Shown in pieces: positions 46,900-57,830 of a DNA stretch of 64,000 nucleotides. How positions within the stretch are numbered: the stretch's first letter is position 1; each line of letters starts with the position of its first letter. This stretch comes from Paramecium sonneborni. Its lineage: Eukaryota; Ciliophora; Oligohymenophorea; Peniculida; Parameciidae. Position numbers and translations under genes: made by a program. Location: NCBI GenBank assembly GCA_905182985.1, contig CAJJDN010000189.1, forward strand, positions 74,480 through 138,479, in the 5' to 3' direction. The notes beneath the pieces are model-generated. The model was given only the letters and a program-made list of their open reading frames with translations, was not told where the DNA came from and made no database searches.

Positions 46900-47671
46900 C
46901 CGTTTGCATAAAAAATATTAATTTATCCATGATGATATTTTTTTTTAAGTAAGAACTAACTGAATCATTAAGCTAATAACCCCTTCAAATTTTAATAATA
47001 ATTCTACTAAATTAAATGTTTTTGCAATTTCTGTTTTCATACTAAGCTTATATTTTTCAGGGGAATTTGTTGATGTTTTTGAATAATCCTTCAATTTCAA
47101 AATTGCATACAAAATTTGATTCTTAACTATTGAATAGGATTAACTTCTTTTCTTATTTTGAATTAAAACCCTAGACCATTTCAAAAATTTAATCTAAAGC
47201 CTTTCCTGCTAATTTTTCAAATTTGTTGCAATAGCTCACTTTTTACATAAAACACAACTTCTCCTATTATTTTATCTTAATTAATAAGTTTTGGTCTTGC
47301 AACTAATCTAGAGTAGAAAATGTAAAATGTTTCTCTTTTCTGTATTTAATTAATTCTCTCTTTTTTTGATACTACTTTAAATGGACCATCCTTTAATACA
47401 GGAAGTTTATTTTCTATAATTTAAATAATTAATTTGATCCTAATTATGGGAATGTTATTTTAATATTACTCTAATCCGATATTGTTCTTTTTCCTAAATT
47501 ATATTTCCCTTTCCAATTCTACATCTTAAGAACCAGAATTCATAACTCTTAAATCTCTACTAACAGTTCCAAAGTTGCTCACATAAGTATCTAAGTCAAA
47601 TCCTAATTAATTAGGACTAGATTCTTTAATATCAATTGCTATTGGAAATTCCTTTGTAGCAAATCCTCTAA
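46900..47671 (-). pseudogene. HYDIN/MSP-ASH-domain-like axonemal protein fragment
   Basis: Leftward reading from about 47670 gives NIRGFATKEFPIAIDIKESS, then NQLGFDLDTYVSNFGTVSRD, then LRVMNSGSQDVELEREIQFR, then IENKLPVLKDGPFKVVSKKE. This fits the immunoglobulin-like MSP/ASH repeats of HYDIN and related central-pair or ciliary proteins (typical: xxFGTVxxxxxxxxNxGxxxxxxx). From about 47340 the frame changes repeatedly; DKIIGEVVFYVKSELLQQ is still visible near 47260. Only one to two repeats remain, while HYDIN proteins carry many. Family-level call moderate; loss of function likely. Confidence 0.55.
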
Positions 47672-47965
47672 TATTCCTTATGAAAAATCAGTTATAGAAT
47701 TTGAAGAAGTCAAATAAAGAATCTAAGTATCAAGAGAAAATGCCTAGCAGAATACTAAGCTGTTGAAGATCAAATTGAATATATTCCATAAGTATTCTAT
47801 GATAAAGGGATAGGTGTTTAATTAAATCACTATAATTAATATATATTCCTGTTGATAGATTTTAAGTAGTTCATCAACCTGCTAAATAAGTAGAAGCTAT
47901 ACCAATTGTTTAATCTGCTTTCAATAAATTTCTTAAAATATTGCTCCAGTATCCAATATAGTTAG
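47672..47965 (+). pseudogene. Alveolin/epiplasmin-like repeat fragment
   Basis: Rightward reading gives PYEKSVIEFEEVKQRIQVSR, then AVEDQIEYIPQVFYDKGIGV, then YIPVDRFQVVHQPAKQVEAI with PIVQSAFNKFLK. The repeated EYIP/YIPVxR...QPxxxVExxPxVQ phrasing is typical of alveolins, coiled cytoskeletal proteins lining the alveolar sacs in ciliates. Two frame changes break it. Only the C-terminal part of the repeat region is left. It abuts the HYDIN-like remnant, which is on the other strand. Confidence 0.5.
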
Positions 47966-48899
47966 TTAATATTTAAATAATGTCCATAAATATTATAACT
48001 TATAGCATTATCTAATTTTTTTGTTAGAAATATTTTAATAGATTTAATTACTAGTACTCTAAAAAATTATTTATTTCTCCTCTACAATCTTTGGAATTTC
48101 TTATTTCCTTGGTAATGTTAATCTTTATCTTATCATATCATAAAACTTTAATGGCATTCTATTGTATGATATAATTTTTTATTGTAACATTTTACTCTTT
48201 CATATATTCATAATTAGAATACTTTTATAGATTTATTTATTATTGAATTTAAGTTGGATGGAGAAACTAAATAAAGTAATGAAAAACAAAGCTTTGATGA
48301 TTATTTTGAATAAGTGTATCAATTCTATTTGAATTAAAATAAAATCCTAATCATATATTTAAAACATTAAAAACTAGTAATTAAAGGTACTCTTAATAAT
48401 TTAACAACACAATATATATTTTAAATTTTAGAAGTAAAATATGCAACCAAAGATGTTTCTGCATCAGATAATGAAATTCCAAAATCAGCTGCTTGTAATA
48501 CTCCATTATCACACATTCCACAAAATGTTTTTTAGTAATCTTTTATAAATGAGTTATAATTTAAGCTTTTTATTCAGGTTTCATTCTTGAAAAATCTATA
48601 CTTTTTCTTATCTTAAAGCAAAGAATTTTCTTGCCTTTGGATTTGTATCAATTTAATTAATTAATAATTAACTACTACAAATTTTTAATTTGTTTTCCAT
48701 GGATCTTAATCGTCAATCAAACGACCAAGATTTCGAGATTTTTAACTTTTAATTCTTCTTATTCCTGATAACTTTAATATTTGCTTTTCTTTAAATTTAT
48801 AATTTTTCTATTTTCATTACTTTATAGTTGAATTATACAATTAAATAATAATAAAAAATATATTATCTATTAGAATTAACAATCTTCTCATTCTCTTTT
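47966..48899. other. No gene supported
   Basis: AT-rich with no motif on either strand. Confidence 0.5.
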
Positions 48900-49480
48900 A
48901 TTATAATTTCCATTCATTATTCATAATGTTGTTCTTATTCACCAAATAATTCAGGTGCTTCAATTCAGGAGAAATAAATAATTTTCTATAAATTCTCTGA
49001 ATTTAGTATAGTAATATTTTTTATTAAATATATGAAACTTTATCATTCATATCAAAATCTTTCCAAGTAATAGGATTCTTTTAGTCTAATTTTTCTTCAG
49101 CAATATCTCCTCAAAAAAATAAGTTAATTTGGTTATAATCATAATTGTTCTCATCAATGAATCCTAGAATGTTGATATTATACTACGAGAAATTGATTTA
49201 AGTTTATTTTTTAATATAATTAATTCTATTTATTTATTTAAACATTATTAATCAACCTAAAAATGTCAAATTACATTCAGCTTTCTCTCTTTTACATTCA
49301 TTCTCAATAACTTCATACTCTAAAACCCATCTTTGAATAATATGTTCAAGTATTTTATGAAAACTTCTAGGAAGAGTTATTGGATTACATTTTTTATAAA
49401 GCAGATGAAAAATCAAATCTTTTTAATCTTAAATTTTATCATCATTATTAAAACTTCATTATGTAAATCATCTAATTCAA
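48900..49480 (-). pseudogene. Unknown coding fragment
   Basis: Leftward reading gives LIFHLLYKKCNPITLPRSFH, then KILEHIIQRWVLEYEVIENE, then CKREKAECNLTFLG, then TGA. After a gap follow YNINILGFIDENNYDYNQIN and EEKLDQKNPITWKDFDMNDK. The composition is protein-like with Trp, Cys and charged residues. No family recognised. Confidence 0.4.
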
Positions 49481-50709
49481 AATTTGATACTTCAAACCTT
49501 TTTACTTCGCAAAGAATCACCTATTAATAAACCATTAACTTTAGCTACATAATTTCTAATATCAATTTTATTGGTAATAATTTTGTTTAGCTATATATGT
49601 TTTATCCTACTAAATTCATAATATTTGGAGTAAGTGATTCAATAAAATCTATTATTAAATTCTAAAAACAATTTAATTTTTCTAATTTAATATATTAAAT
49701 ATTATAGATTATTATTAGATGTTAACATAAATAATATTGTTAAGAGTAAATTATAAAATCAAAAGGTTAATTATTTAATGAAATAGAAATACCTGATAGG
49801 ATAAAATAATATATTAATAATAATTAACCGACCTAAAACCCTTAGAATATAAATATTAATTATAAATGCATAAAATATATAATTCTTCAATTTTATAAAT
49901 ATAATGATTATTTTTATCTTAGATATCTTAGATATCTTTATTTATTTATTGTATTTGCTTATATTATCAAGTGAATTATCTTTATAAATTCAATAGAAGA
50001 TAATAATATAATACATTTTTTATGTTTATAATTGGTATTTGAATTAATTGTCTATTTTATTCTAACCAGTTTTATTTATTTAAGGTAATTTGAAGAAATA
50101 AGTATCTTTATCTTGGTGATTATGGTTTGGTATCCTTATTAGTTTTATTAGGTTGCAATGCTATATTGTTCAATCTCTATATTGATGAAGAATTATAATA
50201 CTAAAAGTTCTGAAGATTTACATAAATCATGTAACTAAATTAATCCTCTGTTTTAATGAATTTATATTTTCCTTTCAGAAAGACTTATCATTTATAATGT
50301 ATTAAAATTAATTAAAGCCATATATGACTAAAACTTTTTTAATTTTATACACACAATTTATTTAATTTTAATATTATTAATAATAATATTGATAATCAAG
50401 CACAAATTGTATCTGACCATGCTTTCCCTTATTTCTAGAGCATTACCCATAAGAAATTTAAATAATTCAACAAAAACAGTTACTGAAGCGTTGATCATAT
50501 TTTATTGTTAATGGTCTAAATAGTTTTAGTACTATATTATTATCCATTTAATGTAATTGAATTTCTTGAATAAGAAATGAAAGCAAAATTAATGAAATAG
50601 TAATTTGCTTAATAACCTTGAAATTTAAGGGATTTGAATCTGGTTAATCTAATTATGCAGTTTCTAAATATTATAAAAATTATAATGGCTCCTAAGAATG
50701 ATTAAAAAT
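49481..50709. other. AT-rich stretch without a supported gene
   Basis: Includes the short direct repeat TTAGATATC TTAGATATC near 49919-49936. No protein motif seen. Confidence 0.55.
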
Positions 50710-51460
50710 TGGCAGCTGTGTGTAAACTTGTAAGCGATGGCATGACCTTCCAAAAATTTACAGTATGCAATAAAAATATAGTTTCTGAAGTCTATGTTGT
50801 TAGAGATGACAATGTAGTTGTTCCATCACTAGGCTAATTTTGATAAATCTCACAAAACCATAATTCAGTTTTCCTTCTGATTTGTCACAACAAACATTAT
50901 CATATTATAAATTGGATGTTTCAATGAATCACAAAGAGTAGATGCACTTTCAGTAGATAATACAGAACCTGTTTTACATGCAGCCACCTCATCTATCATA
51001 TAACATGTAATTTGACAAGTTCTATTATTTAAAATTATGTCATAAAATACGTTTCCCAATAGCAAAATCCAATTCCAGATATTGCACTTAAAGTACAATC
51101 CACACTTGCTAGTCCTATAAAAATATTTATTTGGAAAATAAGGAGCAACACATGATCTAATCTTTATTAAATGTTTAATTATAGACATCCGTATAAGTTG
51201 CTATATTGAAGGTATATTTACTAAAAGTACCATCATCTTTTACTATTTTAATCCAAATTAAATCTGATAATTATTTTTCACTTACTATTCCAAATTATTC
51301 TTAAGCTAATGTCATTACATATATATATCCATTATTAGTAGAAGTTGACCATGTTTATTCAATTTTGTAGGTCTTGGTTGTTATAACTAGTTTTTATCTA
51401 TTTAAATCTGAAGATTCAAAATTTGTAAAAATCATAATTTTAAACATAATATTCTTTATA
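50710..51460 (-). pseudogene. Cys-rich surface-antigen-like remnant
   Basis: Leftward reading gives VITTKTYKIEQTWSTSTNNG, then YIYVMTLAQEQFGIVSEKQL, then IWIKIVKDDGTFSKYTFNIA (51440-51190). After a frame change come VDCTLSAISGIGFCYWET (51095) and then CQITCYMIDEVAACKTGSVL with STESASTLCDSLKHPIYN (51000-50895). CxLs...GxCxWxx and the regular Cys spacing are typical of Paramecium surface antigen and related repeats. The middle part is also open in the standard code (107 codons, 50865-51188), but that reading mixes two frames of the former gene. Another piece, CEIYQNQPSDGTTTLSSLTT (50840), may continue it. At least two frame changes. Confidence 0.55.
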
Positions 51461-52588
51461 GTTCTAATACCTTTTGAGAAGAATATTTACTAAATTTAAA
51501 GTCTTAAATGATTAATTAGATCAATCTTATGTAATATCAGTCTCTATCATAGCTTTTTCTAACAATTTTGGTTATACTGTATCTGTAATTAATTAATTAA
51601 TTCCATGACAACACCTCATTATGATCATCAAATTTAGAAGTTAATAATCTTCTCTGATATTTATGGAATGACATTAAACAATAAAATAAGGATAATCAAT
51701 TTTTACAGAGAAATTTCAGAGAAAATAAAGGTTTATTTCATTTTTTATTAAACAAAAAAAATTAATAAATCTCTTTAGGCAATATGCTATAATAATACAA
51801 TCAAATTATTGATTAAAGTCAATAAATTAATTATTCATTGTAAATCATAAATTGCTAAAAACCTTGATGCTATAAATATTTAGTAAAAGAATGCTTGTTA
51901 CAATTATTGTTTTCATAACTTAAATATTTAATGATAATTACCAATTAAGATTAGGTATCCAAAAAATCAATAATTATACATTGAGACCTTATAATGATCA
52001 AAGTTGAAAGTATGGATTCAAAGGATCTGAATTGCTTATTTAAATGTTTTTTTATCATATTTATTGATATAAATATATATTATAATTAGTAATATAATGT
52101 ATTAAAGACCTTAAAATTATTATTATATTTTAATAATTATAACCATCCAAATAAGAGTCTATCAATATTTTCATTTAAGATATTGAGTAATAATTTCAGA
52201 TTTCAAAGGTTTCGTTTTTCTTATTATTATAACTGGAACCAATAATATAATTAAAAATCATTGGAATAGTATATTAAAGAGAAGACTAAGTTTCAGAATA
52301 GTTGGGAAGATTTGTAATTGTTATAAAAACTTAAATGATGCATAATTAAAGGAATTCCAAAATATTAATTAACATCTGTGAAAATGATCAAACATGGCTC
52401 AGTATCAAAATAATAGGATTTTCAAACTCAATAGTAATCTCCATCAAATTAATTATTAATTAATTTAGAATGGAGGATATTTCCAAAAGTTTATATATTG
52501 GTTTTCCAAATTTAAATTCAAAGTTGTGATTAGAATAATATTAAATCAGAATATATATCATGAATATTTAAAAAAATGCAATATCAAA
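51461..52588. other. No gene supported
   Basis: AT-rich; scattered open stretches without motifs. Confidence 0.5.
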
Positions 52589-52977
52589 TATTAGGTGCCC
52601 AGAGCTTAATATGTCTTCTATTAGTTATGGAAACTGACCAAGCTACTCGAATAGAAATATTTAGATCAGATAAAAGGCATTAGGATTAGGAATCAACTTC
52701 TTTCACAGTGCTTGAAATATAAGGACTAAGCAAAGATAAACTTAGAGTATGCATTTAAAATTCTCTCGATGTTGAAGGATAGATAATTTGATAGTTACCA
52801 GATGAGGTTTGGCTCATTATTAAGGGACAAGTGAATGGACAGCTTAATAAATTTATTAAGGTATGGTTATTTATATGCTGTAAGGAATGGATCAACTTTC
52901 TGGTCACCACTTTATTAAGGATTAGAATAATTTTTTGTATACTACTTTTAAATAACAGTCTAAAATCAAATCTGATT
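52589..52977 (+). CDS. Unknown fragment, one in-frame TGA
   Basis: One frame reads VPRAQYVFYQLWKLTKLLEQ, KYLDQIKGIRIRNQLLSQCL, KYKDQAKINLEYAFKILSML, KDRQFDSYQMRFGSLLRDK, TGA, MDSLINLLRYGYLYAVRNGS and TFWSPLYQGLEQFF. It is helical and basic with no indel over about 125 codons. The TGA again sits where Trp would fit. There is no clear start; probably the 3' part of a lost gene. Function unknown. Confidence 0.4.
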
Positions 52978-54199
52978 AATTAAAATATTTATTATGAATT
53001 ATAATAATTTTGTATATTTAAATTCATTCTATAATTTTCATCTTTAGAAGTATCAATTCATTTGAATCTTAAATTTGCTTTATTAAGATTATTTAACAGG
53101 TTTATATCAATCCTTACAATAAATCATAGTGTTTGTAAACTAAATATTTTTGTATAACTATAATTCGATTAGTTTTTACAAATCTTATATTTATCATCTA
53201 CGAAATTTTTATTGTTAAGCAGAAATTTAATTGATGTTTAATCCTCAATATAAATTATCTTATTCTTCATCAAAACTCATTTTTATTAAGAACTAAAAAT
53301 ATAAATTAAATTAAATAATATTATATTAAAAAATCATTCTTATTAATCTTAAGATTCATAAAATGTAATTTCTCTCCAAAACTACCCACAATTATGCTAT
53401 CTCCAAAATTTATTTGTACAATACTTACTTCCATTAATTAATATGGATATCTTTTATATAATTTATTCAATTAAATTTAACATATTTTAATAAAACAAAC
53501 TTAATTATTAGTTACGAAAATAGACTAAAATATAAATTTTAATAATATCTTTAGGTCTTTGTATTTATTTAATTTTAATTCCATTCTAATTCTTAAAATT
53601 CCATAATGTTATTATTAATTTATCATATATTTAAATTTTTATGAAATTAAACTGTTTAAATTCAAAATTTAATAACCCAATAATATATACTTCACTAATT
53701 CACAAGTTATATGGAAGGAAAAAGATATAGACAAGGATGACATTAAAAGAAGTTAGGCAGATGAGTATAATTTTGAAGTGATTTAGAACATAATTATAAG
53801 TGATTGTGAAAGATTAAAAAAGTGGTGGGCCTGTCGACGTATGATGATAGATGCCTCTAAGAGTGTCTCCTAAAGAGATATAAAAAAAAAAGAATTAGTA
53901 TGAAACCAAATTATCATTTGAAAAATTAGATTAGAGTCTTAGGATCTATCTGAAGATAAATAGTAAAAAAATTCTAACCAATATATTGAAGTTTTAAATA
54001 ATAGCATCATAAGGCTAAACCTCTGCAACAACTAATAAATTTTCAAAAATATTATACTTATCGTTATCAATCTTTGATTTAAAACTGAAACCTTATATTT
54101 GGTATTATAAACATATTAAAAGAACCATAATATAAAAATAGAAATCGAGGATGGACTAATTTATTGATTATATAATTCTATTAAATCTACTAAATGTGA
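52978..54199. other. No gene supported
   Basis: AT-rich DNA. 53700-54000 has a less AT-biased charged stretch (MEGKRYRQG near 53713) but no stable frame. Confidence 0.45.
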
Positions 54200-55027
54200 T
54201 TTATTCAAAAAATATTGTCAAAAATCATTCAGGCAAAAATTTAAGAGCAGTCAATAACAAGTATGAGGAGAGAAACTTTATTTACCTTTGATAAAATAAA
54301 AGGTTCTCTTAGAAAATAAGAACGTTAATAAATAAGATAAGATATCAATTTAATCTTCATAAATATCAGATTATACTTTAGAAGATAATTTCTACATCAG
54401 TTAAGCAAAAACTATCACAAAATTACTAATATATTGCATTTGATGTCAAGAAATCTGATTGTAGTTGATAATTATTCATTTGAGTAAGAATAGCTGATGC
54501 AAACCTATAAATAAGGCACATTTATTTGTGATAAAGTACATGAAAGAAATTTCATTAACTTATGCAGCTTTTAGAATTATAAAAGTGTTTTGGTTATTTT
54601 AGGGCAAGATTTTTTCAAGGTAATTATATCGAATTCAAATCCATCATTAAAAATAAACTGGATTTGTTATCAGGAGGAGATATTGATTTCTAACTTTGAA
54701 TTTAGTACGGAATTTAATCATGTAATAAAGTAGAGGATATAGAAAGAAAAAAGAATTTGGATCAATAACATTATATTTAATGTAGTAGTTTGTTTATGGT
54801 TGGTTTCATCGTTTTGAATAATGTTAGATCTAACAAAATCACAAGTCCTTAACCTGTTTTCATCGTTTTGAGCAACCATAATCATTACTTTACCCTCACA
54901 TGCTTTTGGCTAATTGCTCAATCATATATATATTTTCTACAATTAGCCTTATACTATGAATAGAATGAAGATCCTAAAGGTACACATCTTTAAATAAGAA
55001 TTGAAAAGGCTTTTTAATATCAGATGA
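54200..55027 (+). CDS. Unknown membrane protein frame, two in-frame TGAs
   Basis: One frame is open from 54200 to TGA 55025 with no indel, broken by TGA at 54815 and 54869. It reads KIIQAKIQEQSITSMRRETL, then INIRLYFRRQFLHQLSKNYH, then NLIVVDNYSFEQEQLMQTYK, then INWICYQEEILISNFEFSTE, then two hydrophobic segments (INNIIFNVVVCLWLVSSF and LNLFSSF-x-ATIIITLP), then HIYIFYNQPYTMNRMKI. Both TGAs follow the same SSF triplet at the membrane segments, where Trp is common. No start codon is convincing (ATG 54251 or 54442 are candidates). The layout fits part of a multipass membrane protein; no family is recognised. Confidence 0.45.
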
Positions 55028-56549
55028 ATTTTATCATAGTTCATATCAAAAATGATTTATTAAATTCCCTTTAATGAAAAATCCACTTAGTATTGAAAAT
55101 AACGAACAGAAAGGTTATGAGTTCAAGCTTGAGAAGAAACAAAAAATAATATAAGAAGGAAAAAATTTTTGCTCTATAAATGAAGGCAATCAATTATCAA
55201 AATTTTGCTGAAACGTGCAATAGCAGTTAACTTTAAGATAGGTGCCATTTTTTAATGGAAGAATGGATATATGCAGATTTCTAAAAACCTTTCCAGAATA
55301 GAATTGAATTAAGCTAAATAAATTAATCTGATGCCTAGAAGCACAAATAGGAGATTAATTTGAAAAAGGTTTTTCAAGAGATTTAAAATTTAAAATACTT
55401 AAGAATAAGAATGAATGAAAATAGTCACAAAAGATAAATAAAGAGAAAGAAGTAAAACTTCTTCAAATACAAACTTTTCTTGTAATCGTTTAAAAATATA
55501 AATCTTAAAAAGCTTTTTTTCTTACCCATTCTGTCGATAAAATATATTTTATCTAATTAAAAATTCACTTTCTTTTAGTTAAATCTTTTTTTTAAAATCA
55601 ATGCAATAATTTTTTGCATTAACAACAACCTAGCCAAAAAATAATAATATATCAATATACAGAACTTTATTAAATAATTCAATATGTATAATTTCTTCCA
55701 GACCGGCAGTTATGTATTAGTTTAAAACATTTGAAAAAGTATCAAGTCTTCTACTTTATTGTAGTACTGTTGCAATGATAATAGAAGTCTTAATGGAATT
55801 ATCTTCAGTTGTTTTTCACATTGCCAATATAGAAATTTATGATAAATGATAATTTCATAACTTTAGTGGACACCTTTAAGAATTTATTTAACTTCAGTGT
55901 GAATTGTTATGGCCGCTTAGATCATTTTTAGTTCCTCCATTAAAAAAGTTAAATTATTTATGAAAATTGATTATTGTGATGAATTATTGATAAAATCTTA
56001 TAAAGATTATTTATAGAAGGTTGATAGTAAAAAGAAAAAAGCTAATTTAATTTCAAATCTCAAAGCTAATTTGATGGAGTAAAATTCAAATACACTTAAA
56101 ATAAAATGAGGAAAGACCTTCTTTACACTATTTATTTTGCTTTTCTTTTTGTTTATAATTTCCGCTTCATTTATGAATAACTTAAATCTTTATTAAAATC
56201 GTATTTTCTTATCACAATTTAATGATCTCAAACTCATTTATAATAAAGAAAACAGTTTTTATTGATGAAATTCTATTTGTCAAAATTACCAATATATAGC
56301 TAATTATCACGTTTAGAACTATTACATTCGTTGTCTAAGTGTTACCTTATGATCATAATAATTTATATGATCTAATTTTGGGATCATCAAACTTTCATAA
56401 GTAATCCCCAAATCCTTAATGCTACCCATCTCATCTTGATATCAAAGAAGAGAGACTATCTATATTTAACATATGAACTTTGAAAATTTTCTGACTAAGG
56501 TAGCTTAGGCTAACCAATTATATTTTATTTCTTTTTAAACAATATTTTT
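55028..56549. other. Scattered protein-like pieces, no gene model
   Basis: Short plus-strand stretches such as NFKIGAIFQWKNGYMQISKN (55230), NQAKQINLMPRS (55310) and FMKIDYCDELLIKSYKDYLQ (55955) could be the continuation of the membrane-protein frame that ends at 55027, but no continuous frame joins them. The rest is AT-rich. Confidence 0.35.
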
Positions 56550-57075
56550 TCATTTCCTGTAATTAAAGTTTAATTCAAGCTATATGAGATTGTTTAATCT
56601 AAATGGAGAAAATTTTCCTTGATAAAACAGAATTACAAGAATCATAAGTTATAACTGCCCTTGAAGCTGTATAATCTTCTTTCTTTCTGCCTTATTTCCA
56701 TACCATTCACATTCAAACATTAGAATAGCTGGTTATACATTATGATGGTACTTTATCTCATTGATAAGGTCCATAGTATTTCTAACATCAAATTTAATTA
56801 GATATACTTTGCATTAAGTATCAGTAAAATTAGTATTAACTGGAGCATTATCTTAAGTCTTATCAAAATCTAAATCAATCTATAATTATTTTATTAGAAT
56901 ATGATCTATCCATATATCCCTGAAGGTTTTCTTAACAGTATATAATTTAGAATGAGTTGATGTTTTTCATGTGTATTGAAAATTTTGGACCATTTCTACG
57001 TGAATTTTATTAGTTTAGTGCCAAAAACACTATCTCCTTAATTAATCTAGTAAACAGGATTTCATGAGCATCCAT
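56550..57075 (-). CDS. Unknown frame with one in-frame TGA
   Basis: Leftward reading gives TNKIHVEMVQNFQYT, TGA, KTSTHSKLYTVKKTFRDIWI, DHILIKQLQIDLDFDKTQDN, TDTQCKVYLIKFDVRNTMDL, INEIKYHHNVQPAILMFECE, WYGNKAERKKI, ending at TGA 56550-56552. There is no indel over about 170 codons. Charged and aromatic residues are evenly spread, as in a soluble globular protein. The TGA falls at a likely Trp. Family not recognised; the N-terminus is not defined. Confidence 0.42.
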
Positions 57076-57489
57076 TTATCTTTCTTTTTTTCTGTTTTTA
57101 TGCTTCTTTATATAATTTTTCTTTAGGGAGTTCAATTTCAGTTAAGATTGAAATTTTTTTATTATCTTCACTTTTATCCAATAATTTTTATTTTTTATTT
57201 GATTTAGTTTATTTGTTTTCAAAAATTTCAAAAATATTTGGTAATAAAAAATTATTATCAATTGGTATTAAATCATTTGTGTTTTACTATTTCTTTTATT
57301 CCATTAAACTACCAAACATCTTCATAAGAGCCTAAAAAATATTAGCTTGAGTATTATGTAAAATAGATATATACCAAAATAATTGAAATACAGAATGATA
57401 AGTAAAATCAAATTAATAAGTCTATTTAAATAAATAAATGTACTAATATTATATCAAGATGTTTTTGTAAAGTTGGAAAGATGGATATT

Positions 57490-57830
57490 TGCTATTCCAT
57501 AAAATTGTTTTGTAAACAAATTTAAGTCCTCTGAAAAACCTAAGGATGAATAAAGATTAAAGATCCTTAGAGATCAAGTAAAAAAGCTTCAAGATTATGC
57601 TCATAATTAAAAATCTGAAAGAGAAGTATATCATAAATCTTATACTCTAAGGCCTTTGATGATAAAAAAGAATAGGATTTTAAACTCTATCTAATAATGT
57701 AGCTCTAACAAGATATTAATGTTGAAAGAAGAGAGAGAGAAGCAACAGCTAAAGCTTTATTAAAATTATTGGAATTTGCATGTATCAAAATAGATAAGAA
57801 TTTCAGATCTTTTTGGGTTTAAATAAATAA
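57490..57830 (+). pseudogene. Coiled-coil protein fragment
   Basis: EKPKDEQRLKILRDQVKKLQ followed by DYAHNQKSEREVYHKSYT, then after a frame change AFDDKKEQDFKLYLI and DINVERREREATAKALLKLL, then EFACIKIDKNFRSFWV. The heptad pattern predicts a coiled coil. Both ends are missing. No family is recognised. Confidence 0.4.
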
